Positions 1 to 7,556 of a stretch of 10,128 nucleotides of DNA are shown piece by piece. The position numbers and the translations under genes were made by a program. Position 1 is the first letter of the stretch; the number at the start of each line of letters is the position of its first letter. This DNA is from Gammaproteobacteria bacterium (lineage in GTDB: Bacteria > Pseudomonadota > Gammaproteobacteria > Granulosicoccales > Granulosicoccaceae): NCBI GenBank assembly GCA_020444765.1, contig JAGRHW010000110.1:1-10128 (forward strand), in the 5' to 3' direction. The notes beneath the pieces were generated by a model that saw nothing but the letters and a program-made list of their open reading frames with translations, searched no databases and was not told where the DNA came from.

Positions 1-2862
1 ATTGATTTCCTTTTCACGATCGGTTTTGCTGAATTGTTTCGGATCGCCGGAACCATCCAGATCACTGACCGGCGAGCCATCCTCCAGCGCCAGCTTCATA
101 TAACGGCCGGCAGAGCTTGGCGCTGCGCACACGTCCGTCGTACCGGAAGTCGGTTCATAGGTTGTAAAAATCAGGTTTTTCTCAAAGATCACCGGTTCCG
201 ACAGCATTTTACGGCTGCTTGGCATGCTTATATACCAGCCTTGCTTGGTGGCAAATTCCGCCTTCGCGGCAAGCCGTTGAGCCGATGTCCCGTCGCCGCC
301 AAGGTAATTCTGCGTTGCATCGTACAAGTCCGAACTCTTCACGACCGCCGGTGTTGCTGTGGGTGCCCCAACATCGGGCGATTCATCGCGTAACACGAAC
401 ATGCGATCTTCCACGCTGGTCGATAAAGGATGCGAGCGGTTACCGCTGCCGAGCGCGATCGCCAGATAACGGCTGCCGTTCAAATACATCAGCGCTACCG
501 CCGGCGGGTAAAAGAATTTGCGATTACCAGACGTTGTATTGTCAGCAAAGTCTGCCAGCCGGGTGATGATGGCGCCGGAGGAGGTGCCAAGCCCGGTTTC
601 ATCAAGGTCGATACGCCATAACTGACCGCCCATGTCGCCAAAATAGATGCGATCGGCGGAACCGTTGACATCCGAATCGATCACCGCCAGGTCCGAGGGT
701 ATACTGTATTTGAGGTCCGCATTGATCTGCCCGGAACCGGTATTAGAGGCCGACCAGATAAGCGCACCGGTATCCGCATTGACGACATAAACCGAATTGC
801 CCATCGAATCGGCACTGCGGACCGTCTTGTCGTCCTGCGCCGGGTCGTAGCCGCCGGCAAAGATCAGCACCTTGCTGCCGTTGAAGGTTGTCAGGATCGG
901 CCGCGACCAGGTTTGTCCCAGCCGCTCGAAACCGCTGACCGACGGGTTGAGATGCCACTTCAAGGCAGGCGCATCGGGGTTGGTGATATCCAGTGCGAAA
1001 TAGCTCTTGCCGCCACGGCGCATGCCTGCAATAAGCGTGACCTGATCCACACCGTTCACTATGCGGTCACCATTATCATCCTTATGCCAAATGGTGATAT
1101 CGCCATCCATACCGTAAATATGCTTGCCCCAGGCATAGTTCTGGTGAATTGCATTGAGGTTGGCCAGCAGCTCTTCAGGAATAAACGCGAACACCTCGTC
1201 ACCACCGCTGTAATCCCCGGTTGTAACCGGATCGGTAGCATCGACCGCGTGCAGCACCCCCTGATTGGTGCCTATATAAACGACCTGACGCGAGCCATAA
1301 TCGACCATGGACGGCTGTGAATGCAGCGGATCCCCGTAGGGGGCGGTACGGAACCAGTCGATCAGCGCGTCGCGTTCTGTGCTGGTCGCCGTAGCCGACA
1401 TACCCAGCATACCGGCGGTGATGGCGGAATTACTGACGTCCACACTGTTTGCTGTATCGGTCAGGTTGTAGTTGCCACCCAGAGAGGTGTAGAGTTTACG
1501 CCCGCTGGCAGGCACTTTCGAACTCGCGCCACCGGCCTCCACATCGGCACCGTCGGGAGCGGCACTCCAGAAACTTCGTGCACCGGCTGAGAACTCCAGA
1601 CCATCGGTTCCGGTGATCATTGCCGGGTTGCCGTCCACATCCAGCAAACCGCCCGCCCCCAGAAAATAGCCTTTCAGATTACCTGCCCAGACACGATTGT
1701 GCGCGGGCTTGAACATACTCAAAAAGGTCCTGTTGCTACTGGCGAGTTTCGCCGGATTGACCGAAATCGACGGCGGTGTGAAACTTTCATTATCACCGGC
1801 GACCTGCCCGACGATAGTTGACAGAATCGTGGCCAGATCCAGGGTTGGCGTTACTTCATAAAAAGCACCGTCCCCGGCAATCGCCAGTTCTTCGAGAAAT
1901 TTCCTGCCAGTCTGCCCTTCGGCGGTACTGTTAAGGGCAAAACCCACGGTAACGAGCTTGACCTTGCTGCCCGGCATGGTCGGAATCTGATCGGTACCGG
2001 AAAGAAACGAAGCGAGTTCCAGGCCGCAATTCGCACCATCCTTCCAGTTCGTGACATCGTTCATGATTTTATCAGACTGGTCTTCACAGGATGCGCCGAG
2101 AAACGACTCGATATTGGCTTGCTGGCTCAGTACATTGGGCCTGCCGTCAGAAAGCAGGACGATGTAATTCGGCTGGCAACCGCTTTTTATCGGTGAGTTG
2201 TAATTGGCAACCCCGGAACCCGAGGTAAACGCATCGGCCGGAGAATAGGAAGCGACATGCGAAGCCTCCGGTCTGCCGCCGACATAGCTTTTGCTGCCAC
2301 CATCCCAGGATTGAGGCGGATAGGCGCCCTGGTTGACTCCGTCACCACGAAAATACAAGGTCGCCTCGAACAGGGAGTCGACGATTGCCGTGCCACCCAG
2401 TGGAGTTTGCGCATCCATGATCGACTGTATGACGGAGGTGACTTTCTGCCCGGGAGCAATCGCCGGGTCGATATCACTGGCAGAACTCGAGTTATGGCTG
2501 ACCGGCCACTTGATACCGGTGGCGTAATTGCTCGAACTGTCGCCTGCAAACCAGGCAAGACCGATGTTCAAGGCACCCAGTTCATTGCTGAGGGTATTGT
2601 TGAGGGCGTCCTTCAGGATATCATAACGTGAACTTTCAGAGGGACCGGGATCGGTATCATCTTCTGGCCGCCACAGCATGCTTCCGGACAGATCGAACAA
2701 AAACAGAATATTCGGACCGTAATCGGTCGTCGCATTGATGTAAACTTCAATGTCATCGGCCAGAAGCGGAGATGATGCATAAAGCGACAGAGACAATCCG
2801 GCCAGCAACGATCTGGTTTTTCTTAAAAACGAGTGCGATGGAAACAGGCGAAATGAATTCAC
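1..2862 (-). CDS. pilY1: PilY1 type IV pilus tip adhesin/assembly factor (C-terminus beyond window)
   Basis: Secreted pilus-associated protein that caps the minor-pilin tip complex and takes part in pilus extension, adhesion and surface sensing (family knowledge). Read from a GTG start, 954 codons are visible and the frame is still open at the window edge. A signal peptide (basic residues 14-17, hydrophobic 19-35) probably ends at SPLLA/DD (35/36). An N-terminal von Willebrand A-like domain follows, with a complete metal-ion site: DLSGS at 57-61, Thr158 and Asp239 (LLSDG). It carries RGD at 172-174 and Cys229, 259 and 279. The PilY1/PilC beta-propeller begins near residue 510 (GDPLHSQPS, then YIGTNQGVLHAVD). 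It includes Asp/Asn-rich loops at 595-606 and 729-737 (DxDxNxxxD), the latter followed by RIYFGDMGGQLWRIDL. The start was chosen for its GGGGG ribosome site; an in-frame ATG at 2898 would add 12 residues. It is the last visible gene of the minor-pilin operon, 61 bases after pilX. The family assignment is firm; ligand and calcium binding are inferred. Confidence 0.95.
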   Translation of the reverse strand, partial: MNSFRLFPSHSFLRKTRSLLAGLSLSLYASSPLLADDIEVYINATTDYGPNILFLFDLSGSMLWRPEDDTDPGPSESSRYDILKDALNNTLSNELGALNIGLAWFAGDSSSNYATGIKWPVSHNSSSASDIDPAIAPGQKVTSVIQSIMDAQTPLGGTAIVDSLFEATLYFRGDGVNQGAYPPQSWDGGSKSYVGGRPEASHVASYSPADAFTSGSGVANYNSPIKSGCQPNYIVLLSDGRPNVLSQQANIESFLGASCEDQSDKIMNDVTNWKDGANCGLELASFLSGTDQIPTMPGSKVKLVTVGFALNSTAEGQTGRKFLEELAIAGDGAFYEVTPTLDLATILSTIVGQVAGDNESFTPPSISVNPAKLASSNRTFLSMFKPAHNRVWAGNLKGYFLGAGGLLDVDGNPAMITGTDGLEFSAGARSFWSAAPDGADVEAGGASSKVPASGRKLYTSLGGNYNLTDTANSVDVSNSAITAGMLGMSATATSTERDALIDWFRTAPYGDPLHSQPSMVDYGSRQVVYIGTNQGVLHAVDATDPVTTGDYSGGDEVFAFIPEELLANLNAIHQNYAWGKHIYGMDGDITIWHKDDNGDRIVNGVDQVTLIAGMRRGGKSYFALDITNPDAPALKWHLNPSVSGFERLGQTWSRPILTTFNGSKVLIFAGGYDPAQDDKTVRSADSMGNSVYVVNADTGALIWSASNTGSGQINADLKYSIPSDLAVIDSDVNGSADRIYFGDMGGQLWRIDLDETGLGTSSGAIITRLADFADNTTSGNRKFFYPPAVALMYLNGSRYLAIALGSGNRSHPLSTSVEDRMFVLRDESPDVGAPTATPAVVKSSDLYDATQNYLGGDGTSAQRLAAKAEFATKQGWYISMPSSRKMLSEPVIFEKNLIFTTYEPTSGTTDVCAAPSSAGRYMKLALEDGSPVSDLDGSGDPKQFSKTDREKEIN

Positions 2863-2866
2863 AATT

Positions 2867-2872
2867 ACCCCC
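2867..2872 (-). promoter_or_regulatory. Ribosome binding site that supports the GTG start of pilY1
   Basis: The minus strand reads GGGGGT ending 4 bases before the GTG at 2862 (five bases from the last G). This purine block favours the GTG over the in-frame ATG at 2898, which is preceded by AAAAAGTTGT with no Shine-Dalgarno-like sequence. The GTG also gives a signal peptide of normal length. Confidence 0.6.
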
Positions 2873-2923
2873 GATTTTTCCGATACATCAGGATTCATAC
2901 AACTTTTTACAACTCTAGAAAGA

Positions 2924-3457
2924 TCAGGGGCAGTTACCCGTTCTGCCTGACACCGGCCTTACAACATAGCCACGCTGCAAATGATCCGTTTGCACGTTGG
3001 TACTGGCAATGCTGGCTATCCCATGTACATCGAATATCTGCGCCGCCAGTTTCAATGCTGACTCATCAGCACTGAGACTGTTACCCACCGGCAACAGGTC
3101 CTCACCACAATATTGTATTGACACGCTTCCTTCAACATCCACTTTTGCCTGGTCGTATTCGGTATTTCGATCGAGGGATACCACCGGTGGGTCATTGAGC
3201 GGCGTGGCCGGGGTGTTATTCAGCAGGTCCGTCATGTTCCAGACACTTTTTATGGATGATTCCGAGGCCTGAAAACCAATGGATTTTTGTTGCATATTCG
3301 CAGCGATGACTTCATTGGTCGCTGTCCCGGACAAGGAGGAAAGTCCGATTATCGTAATCGCAACCAGCAACAAAAGACTGACCAGCAAGGCCGAGCCGCG
3401 TTGTGATCCGGCCCGGCGGACTGTCATGGCCTTTCCTGGCAGAGACTTATTCATCAT
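2924..3457 (-). CDS. pilX: PilX minor pilin of the type IV pilus
   Basis: Inner-membrane prepilin that joins the minor-pilin priming complex at the pilus tip. The 177 residues start with a basic leader ending QRG (19-21), the likely prepilin peptidase site, followed by a hydrophobic helix (22-42, SALLVSLLLLVAITIIGL). TNEVIAAN at 47-54 matches the conserved E..MAGN-like segment of the PilX family, and ASESSIK (64-70) follows as usual. Mature position 5 is Val26 rather than Glu, as in PilX/GspK-type subunits thought to sit at the very tip. Two cysteines, in QYCGED and in the C-terminal GNCP, could form a disulfide. The ATG overlaps the pilW stop by 4 bases (ATGA), so translation is probably coupled. 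A second ATG directly follows the first, and Met11 is another possible start. Its position between pilW and pilY1 supports the name. Confidence 0.88.
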   Translation of the reverse strand: MMNKSLPGKAMTVRRAGSQRGSALLVSLLLLVAITIIGLSSLSGTATNEVIAANMQQKSIGFQASESSIKSVWNMTDLLNNTPATPLNDPPVVSLDRNTEYDQAKVDVEGSVSIQYCGEDLLPVGNSLSADESALKLAAQIFDVHGIASIASTNVQTDHLQRGYVVRPVSGRTGNCP

Positions 3458-4143
3458 GAACTCTTGTTGCGTATGATTATCATCGATTGAAATACCTGGC
3501 GGCCATACAGGTCGTCCGCGGTAAAAGTACTGTCGAGCACCGTATAGGTCTTGCTGACAGCCATGTCTTTGATCGGTCCATCGGTCACCACCAGTAAACC
3601 AAACTGAATACCGGCGATATCAGCCGCGTTACCAACCTCGCTGTATCGGACATAACGCTCGATCACACCATCACGGTTCTCATCCAGTCCATAGAGAAAC
3701 TGAAGTGTTTCGACATTGTCCGCCACCGGCATGGGAGCCGCGCCGACATTGCCGGTACAGATAATCTGCTTGTTCGCGAGGTCGTAGGAATAGGTGTTAA
3801 CGGCGATTCCCGGCGGTGTAGCAGCGCCGGTGGCGGTACCGGTGCAGTCCGAGTCCGCCTGATAGCGAACGCTGATCTTGTCGGTGTCACTGTTGGCCAG
3901 ATCGACCGCCAGAATCGGGTCGCCCGTCGAATAGCCGGCCTGACGAATCGCGCTTTGCATGACGAAAACCGCCTGTCGGCCGTTTTCCTGCATGCTGCGC
4001 AGGCCATCGCTGTAGCGAGTCGACTGGCGGCTGGCAACAAAGATATTGATTACGCCGGCAAGAATGATCAGACCGATCACCATCGCAATCATCAACTCAA
4101 TCAGCGACATGCCCCGCTGTCGGGCGTGATGTCGACTGCTCAT
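3454..4143 (-). CDS. pilW: PilW minor pilin of the type IV pilus
   Basis: Minor prepilin that helps prime type IV pilus assembly and links PilY1 to the fibre. It has 229 residues, somewhat shorter than I recall for Pseudomonas PilW. The short leader MSSRHHARQRG is cleaved after Gly11. Mature MSLIE carries the assembly glutamate Glu16 (+5), then a hydrophobic helix to about 35. The family signature MQENGRQAVFVMQSAIRQAGY at about 51-71 is clear. Cys100 and Cys129 may pair. LDENRDGVIERY (153-164) resembles the acidic DxNxDG loop often seen in PilW proteins and could bind calcium, but this is not shown. The gene overlaps both neighbours by 4 bases (pilV stop, pilX start), which indicates operon expression with translational coupling. 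No strong Shine-Dalgarno is visible before the ATG, consistent with coupling. Confidence 0.92.
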   Translation of the reverse strand: MSSRHHARQRGMSLIELMIAMVIGLIILAGVINIFVASRQSTRYSDGLRSMQENGRQAVFVMQSAIRQAGYSTGDPILAVDLANSDTDKISVRYQADSDCTGTATGAATPPGIAVNTYSYDLANKQIICTGNVGAAPMPVADNVETLQFLYGLDENRDGVIERYVRYSEVGNAADIAGIQFGLLVVTDGPIKDMAVSKTYTVLDSTFTADDLYGRQVFQSMIIIRNKSS

Positions 4144-4706
4144 GGGATTGCCCGCAAGGTAACCTGTTTGGTCGCATCGGTATCGGCACCATCGACCACT
4201 TCGGTTTCCGTCCAGTTGACGGTCACCGTATAAGATGATGTCGGCGTGCAGGCCGCATCATCGCAATTGACGACGATCGAACCGCCGGGGAGATTGTCAA
4301 GAATGCCGTTCTCGCCTTTCGAGCCGGTCCAGTGACCGCAGGCAACCGAAAAAAAGTCATTGTCGGTACGGCTCGTGACGGTATTGCATTCCGGCGTGGT
4401 GGTCGGCCCCCCCGGATAGGCCGAGCAGTACGGGACCGGCATGACATTGCAGTTGACCGCCGCACTATCAAGTCCATCGTAACTCATCGACTCAACTCCA
4501 TCCGGATTGGCCCGCATCTGCGCGACAATCGTCTCCGCGTAAAGCACGGCCTGTGAGCGGGTATACGAGCCCTTGGCCACCCGCACCCCGGTTAGCTGCA
4601 TACCTGCCAGTCCCAAAATACCGATTGAAATAACGACCAGCGCGATCAGTACCTCGAGAATGCCGAAGCCCGCGTGCCTGGATTGATTGACTAACCGGTT
4701 CATCAT
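4140..4706 (-). CDS. pilV: PilV minor pilin of the type IV pilus
   Basis: Minor prepilin of the type IV pilus priming complex, inserted in the inner membrane before assembly. There are 188 residues. The leader ends RHAG (cleavage after Gly13) and mature FGILE supplies the +5 glutamate (Glu18). The segment GILEVLIALVVISIGILGLAG is the diagnostic PilV N-terminus, and QAVLYAETIVAQMRANPDG (52-70) is the conserved continuation. Six cysteines (86, 94, 107, 123, 148, 153) in the globular domain suggest disulfides formed in the periplasm. LPGGSIVV (139-146) followed by YTVTVNWTE (159-167) is the usual C-terminal strand pattern. The gene begins 3 bases after the fimT stop and overlaps pilW by 4 bases. 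Two adjacent ATG codons (4706 and 4703) are possible starts; neither has a clear ribosome site. Confidence 0.93.
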   Translation of the reverse strand: MMNRLVNQSRHAGFGILEVLIALVVISIGILGLAGMQLTGVRVAKGSYTRSQAVLYAETIVAQMRANPDGVESMSYDGLDSAAVNCNVMPVPYCSAYPGGPTTTPECNTVTSRTDNDFFSVACGHWTGSKGENGILDNLPGGSIVVNCDDAACTPTSSYTVTVNWTETEVVDGADTDATKQVTLRAIP

Positions 4707-4709
4707 GGA

Positions 4710-5225
4710 TTACTGAACTTTTATCCTGCCGTTTGACATGATCGAGATAACCTTGTTATTCGCCCCGTAGCTCAGCGTTACCGTACCGCTGGCAAACACA
4801 TTAGACACCGTTGTACTGGACCCCATCTCGTTGAACGACACGTAGTTGGAAAATACCGGGTCGGCACCGACGGTAAATCCGTACTTCAGTGACTCATGAA
4901 CCTTGATCAAATCTTCACCTGCATCCCGCGCGGCATTCTGGTTGTTATCGTTGAAAACGATCCAGCCATCACCCCAACCGGCCCCGCCACAGGTATCCGC
5001 GTCCGAGCTCTTGCACATCACGGTTCTCGAGGCCCGTTTGATTGCTTCCGAGCGCGCAAGATGCATGCTGGAAATCAGCTCGTTGGTGCCTACCGTCAGA
5101 GTACCGCCCTGGATAATGCTGTTGAACGACGGCACAGCAAACCCAAGCATGACGGCCGCGATCGCGGTTGTAATCATCAACTCTATGAGCGTAAAACCGG
5201 ATTGTCTGACCGAGTTGCCTCGCAT
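4710..5225 (-). CDS. fimT: GspH/FimT-family minor pilin (FimT/FimU type)
   Basis: Pseudopilin-fold minor subunit of the type IV pilus tip complex. From the ATG at 5225 it has 171 residues. The 10-residue leader MRGNSVRQSG is cleaved before Phe11, and FTLIE puts the assembly glutamate at Glu15. The hydrophobic helix runs to about residue 32. LARSEAIKR (56-64) followed by WGDGWIVFND (83-92 region) and an acidic loop (NQNAARDAGED) are hallmarks of the GspH/FimT domain. Cys71 and Cys79 could pair. A GTG at 5270 in the same frame would add 15 residues; the ATG is preferred because it gives the short leader normal for this class. It is the first gene of the operon. Pseudomonas has both fimT and fimU here, but only one such gene is present, so it may do the FimU job. 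No clear sigma-70 promoter or riboswitch was found in the roughly 210-260 bases upstream. Confidence 0.9.
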   Translation of the reverse strand: MRGNSVRQSGFTLIELMITTAIAAVMLGFAVPSFNSIIQGGTLTVGTNELISSMHLARSEAIKRASRTVMCKSSDADTCGGAGWGDGWIVFNDNNQNAARDAGEDLIKVHESLKYGFTVGADPVFSNYVSFNEMGSSTTVSNVFASGTVTLSYGANNKVISIMSNGRIKVQ

Positions 5226-5482
5226 GCTCTGAATTAACCCGTTATTTGAATGCAAAAACCTCAGGTGCACTCGAGTATCAACCCGTCCGGAAACCGGCAG
5301 GGCGTTTTCATGTCTTATTGCAGGGTTTTCGACCTGAAAGCCTACTTACTTTAGGTATATCGACACGGGGTAAGCGGAAATCGCGGACAGACCGAGGGAA
5401 GTCTAATCCTTTGAAAAAATGGGGATATCAGGGTGAAACAGCGACTGAATTCCACCAGAATCAGCGGAAAGGGTAAGCTAAC

Positions 5483-6070
5483 TCAGGGTTTGGGTGTCGC
5501 AAACAGACGCGAGGTATTCTTGTGCAGCCAGGCCGGAGAGCGCTCGCTGCTGTAGATGTTGACCACCAGGCGGTCCACGATAATCGAGATACTGCGCCAG
5601 CCCATCGCCTGGAAAATTGTCAGCGCCGGCTTCTGCGCACCACGTAACAAACGGCAATTACGCAGCTCGATGCGCAACAGAAGATCCTGATTGCGGCGGC
5701 TTGAAACCGGATGCGGTCGGCTCAGAAAATCCAGTTTGCGGGCCAGGCTTTGCACCACCTCATCCATTGTCATCTCGACAACAGCGTATTCCTCCGACAG
5801 ATCGGCGATCGAGCGCTGCAGGACATAGCTACTGATCTCATTGATCGCGTTCCGCGGTGAATAGGCGCTGGACAACTGCAGTTCCTTGACGACAAATCTG
5901 GCGTCACGAAACAAAACCTCACCGGGGTCGGCAACCGACGGCCGGATTTCCTCATCGCTCACTCGTGAATCGATGGCCCGAAGAAATTCCGAACAAATAA
6001 ATAATTTCTTGAAAATCTGAAGCTTATGCGATTTTCGTTCAGATTCTTTGAAAGCTTCGGTCGATGACAT
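5483..6070 (-). CDS. Hypothetical protein, 195 aa, function unknown
   Basis: I do not recognise this protein. It begins with an ATG and encodes 195 residues with no signal peptide, no convincing membrane span and no nucleotide-binding motif, so it is probably cytoplasmic. The first 30 residues are charged (EAFKESERKSHKLQIFKK). The middle, about 65-120, reads as amphipathic helices (NAINEISSYVLQRSIADL, then VVQSLARKL). The C-terminal third has a strand-like hydrophobic stretch (MGWRSISIIVDRLVVNIYSS) and ends in a basic tail. There are two cysteines. It lies between gor (125 bases upstream) and the minor-pilin operon on the same strand, with a candidate promoter of its own and gaps too long to suggest tight coupling to either. 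It is judged a real gene because no competing long frame covers it and the intervals on both sides look non-coding. Its ribosome site is weak. Confidence 0.7.
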   Translation of the reverse strand: MSSTEAFKESERKSHKLQIFKKLFICSEFLRAIDSRVSDEEIRPSVADPGEVLFRDARFVVKELQLSSAYSPRNAINEISSYVLQRSIADLSEEYAVVEMTMDEVVQSLARKLDFLSRPHPVSSRRNQDLLLRIELRNCRLLRGAQKPALTIFQAMGWRSISIIVDRLVVNIYSSERSPAWLHKNTSRLFATPKP

Positions 6071-6103
6071 GGGGCCCGCGTCAGGTGGTGAGTCTGTTGA
6101 TTC

Positions 6104-6133
6104 GCGCGCCGATTATGACATAAACCGGCGCGC
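6104..6133 (-). promoter_or_regulatory. Candidate extended -10 promoter within a perfect 8-bp inverted repeat
   Basis: Arms GCGCGCCG (6104-6111) and CGGCGCGC (6126-6133) are perfectly complementary and flank a 14-base AT-rich centre. On the minus strand the centre contains TGTCATAAT (6112-6120), an extended -10 element with five of six matches to TATAAT. No good -35 is present at 16-18 bases. The predicted transcript would start near 6105 and reach the ATG of the unknown gene at 6070 after about 35 bases. The arms are placed as an operator would be, but a transcribed hairpin after gor is also possible. There is no T-run, so it is not a typical terminator. Confidence 0.4.
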
Positions 6134-6162
6134 TAAATAGTATCAGGCAATCACACAAAACA

Positions 6163-6190
6163 AACGATATCGGAAAATTTCCGGATCGTT
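6163..6190 (-). terminator. Possible Rho-independent terminator of gor
   Basis: Beginning 5 bases after the gor stop codon on the minus strand, AACGAT pairs with ATCGTT (6185-6190 with 6163-6168). An inner CGG/CCG pair (6181-6183 with 6171-6173) is separated from it by a small asymmetric bulge, leaving a 7-base AT loop. The downstream arm runs directly into a T-rich tail (GTTTGTTTTGTG). The stem is modest in GC content and the T-run is interrupted by G, so it may be leaky. Confidence 0.45.
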
Positions 6191-6195
6191 CACGC

Positions 6196-7545
6196 TCAAC
6201 GCATCGTCACCAGCTCTTCAGCGCTGCTCGGGTGGATCGCCACGGTATCGTCAAAGTCCTTTTTCGTCGCGCCCATGCGAATCGCGACCGCAAAGCCCTG
6301 CAGCATTTCGTCGGCGCCGAGCCCGATCACATGGCAACCGACGATTTTTTCCTCTTCGCCGACAGTCACCAGCTTGAGCGCGGTTTGCGTCTGGTGATGG
6401 CCGAACACGCTGTACATCGGCGTAAAGCTCGAGGTATAGCATTTGACCTGTTCGCCGCCGAATTCGTCATGGGCCTCCGGCTCGGTCAGTCCGACTGTGC
6501 CAATCGGCGGATGGGAAAACACCACGGTGGGAATGTTTTCGTAATCCAGCCGCCGTTCCGGCTGCCCGCCGTACAGGCGATCGGCCAGCCGCCGCCCGGC
6601 GGCGATCGCCACCGGCGTCAACTGCGCCTTGCCGTTGACATCGCCGATCGCGTAAATGCCTTTGACATTGGTGTCCTCCCAGCTGTCGGTCGGTATATAG
6701 CCCTGCTCGTCGGCGAAAACGCCGGCCGCATGGAGATTGAGCTGCTCGGTCAGCGGTCGCCGTCCGATCGCCCAGATAACCGTGTCGAAGCCTTCCAGGC
6801 ATTGCCCTTCATAAGTCAGAATGGCGATTTTGCCGGCCTTTTCCTCCAGCCCGCGGATCAGGGTTTCGGGAACGATTTTTACCCCGCTCTTCTGCATTTC
6901 TTCGGTAAGCGTGTTGAACAGAATCGGATCAAAGCCACGCAGAAAATGTTTTTTGCGGATAATCTGCGTGACATCGCTGCCAAGCGCCGACAACATGCCG
7001 GCCAGCTCCACCGCGATATAGCCGGCGCCGATCACCGCGACTTTTTCCGGCTGCTCCTCAAGCAGAAAAAAACCGTCCGAGGTAATGCCGAGTTCAGCGC
7101 CCGGCAGGTCCGGCACGATAGGCTCGCCACCCGGCGCGATAACGATATTGTCCGCCGAATACTGCTGCCCGTTGACCACGATGGTTTTCGGGTCGACGAA
7201 GGCTGCCAGTCCCTGAATCACATCGACCTTCGGTTCCGACAGATAGGTTTCGTACCAGGTATTGATTCCGTTTATATAGTTTTCCCTTCTTGCCACCAGG
7301 CTCGACCAGCTGAAGCCTTTTTGTTCGATATCGAAGCCGTAACCGGCGGCATCCTTGAGCGTATGCGCCATCGAAGCGCCGTACCACATGACTTTTTTCG
7401 GTACACAGCCGCGGTTGACGCAAGTGCCTCCGAGGCGATCGTACTCAACGATCGCACAGCGGGCACCGTAGCTCGCCGCCCGGTTGGCAACCGACAGCCC
7501 TCCGCTTCCGCCGCCTATCGCTATCAGATCGTAATGAGTCGTCAT
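6196..7545 (-). CDS. gor: Glutathione-disulfide reductase (NADPH)
   Basis: Cytoplasmic FAD flavoenzyme that reduces GSSG to two GSH with NADPH, keeping the thiol pool reduced. It has 449 residues against 450 for E. coli Gor. The N-terminal FAD motif is IGGGSGG (10-16). The redox-active disulfide lies in [13 protein letters not shown], Cys42 and Cys47. The NADPH domain shows GAGYIAVE (173-180), and Arg197 and Arg203 in [12 protein letters not shown] match the two arginines that give E. coli Gor its NADPH preference. AIGRRP and the second FAD motif YAIGDV are present. The C-terminal dimer domain ends [12 protein letters not shown] with the catalytic His438-Glu443 pair. These features separate it from lipoamide, mercuric and trypanothione reductases. 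The ATG has a strong ribosome site. The gene diverges from ubiA across about 225 bases, and I saw no clear OxyR site there. Confidence 0.97.
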   Translation of the reverse strand: MTTHYDLIAIGGGSGGLSVANRAASYGARCAIVEYDRLGGTCVNRGCVPKKVMWYGASMAHTLKDAAGYGFDIEQKGFSWSSLVARRENYINGINTWYETYLSEPKVDVIQGLAAFVDPKTIVVNGQQYSADNIVIAPGGEPIVPDLPGAELGITSDGFFLLEEQPEKVAVIGAGYIAVELAGMLSALGSDVTQIIRKKHFLRGFDPILFNTLTEEMQKSGVKIVPETLIRGLEEKAGKIAILTYEGQCLEGFDTVIWAIGRRPLTEQLNLHAAGVFADEQGYIPTDSWEDTNVKGIYAIGDVNGKAQLTPVAIAAGRRLADRLYGGQPERRLDYENIPTVVFSHPPIGTVGLTEPEAHDEFGGEQVKCYTSSFTPMYSVFGHHQTQTALKLVTVGEEEKIVGCHVIGLGADEMLQGFAVAIRMGATKKDFDDTVAIHPSSAEELVTMR

Positions 7546-7551
7546 TGAATT

Positions 7552-7556
7552 CTCCC
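7552..7556 (-). promoter_or_regulatory. Ribosome binding site of gor
   Basis: The minus strand carries GGGAG six bases before the ATG at 7545. This fixes the gor start, which also matches the N-terminus of E. coli Gor (short lead into the FAD motif). Confidence 0.75.

Noticed and set aside
5432..5456. A 7-bp stem (GGTGGAA/TTTCACC on the minus strand) after the unknown gene, with a T-run further on, considered as a terminator.
   Set aside because: The T-run begins about 14 bases after the stem and the loop is long, so it does not have terminator geometry.
5246..5476. A 76-codon plus-strand open frame in the interval upstream of fimT.
   Set aside because: It has no ribosome site and its product resembles no protein; it is basic and low in hydrophobic residues. 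The interval is better explained as the leader region of the pilus operon.
5271..5482. A cyclic-di-GMP riboswitch, as precedes some pilus genes.
   Set aside because: The conserved GEMM core elements are not seen on the minus strand. Only a short CCGG-TTT-CCGG hairpin is present.
6232..7548. A 438-codon open frame on the plus strand, antisense to almost the whole of gor.
   Set aside because: Its product is rich in Arg, His and Asp with no recognisable domain, and gor has complete family motifs on the other strand. Such long antisense frames arise readily opposite GC-rich genes.
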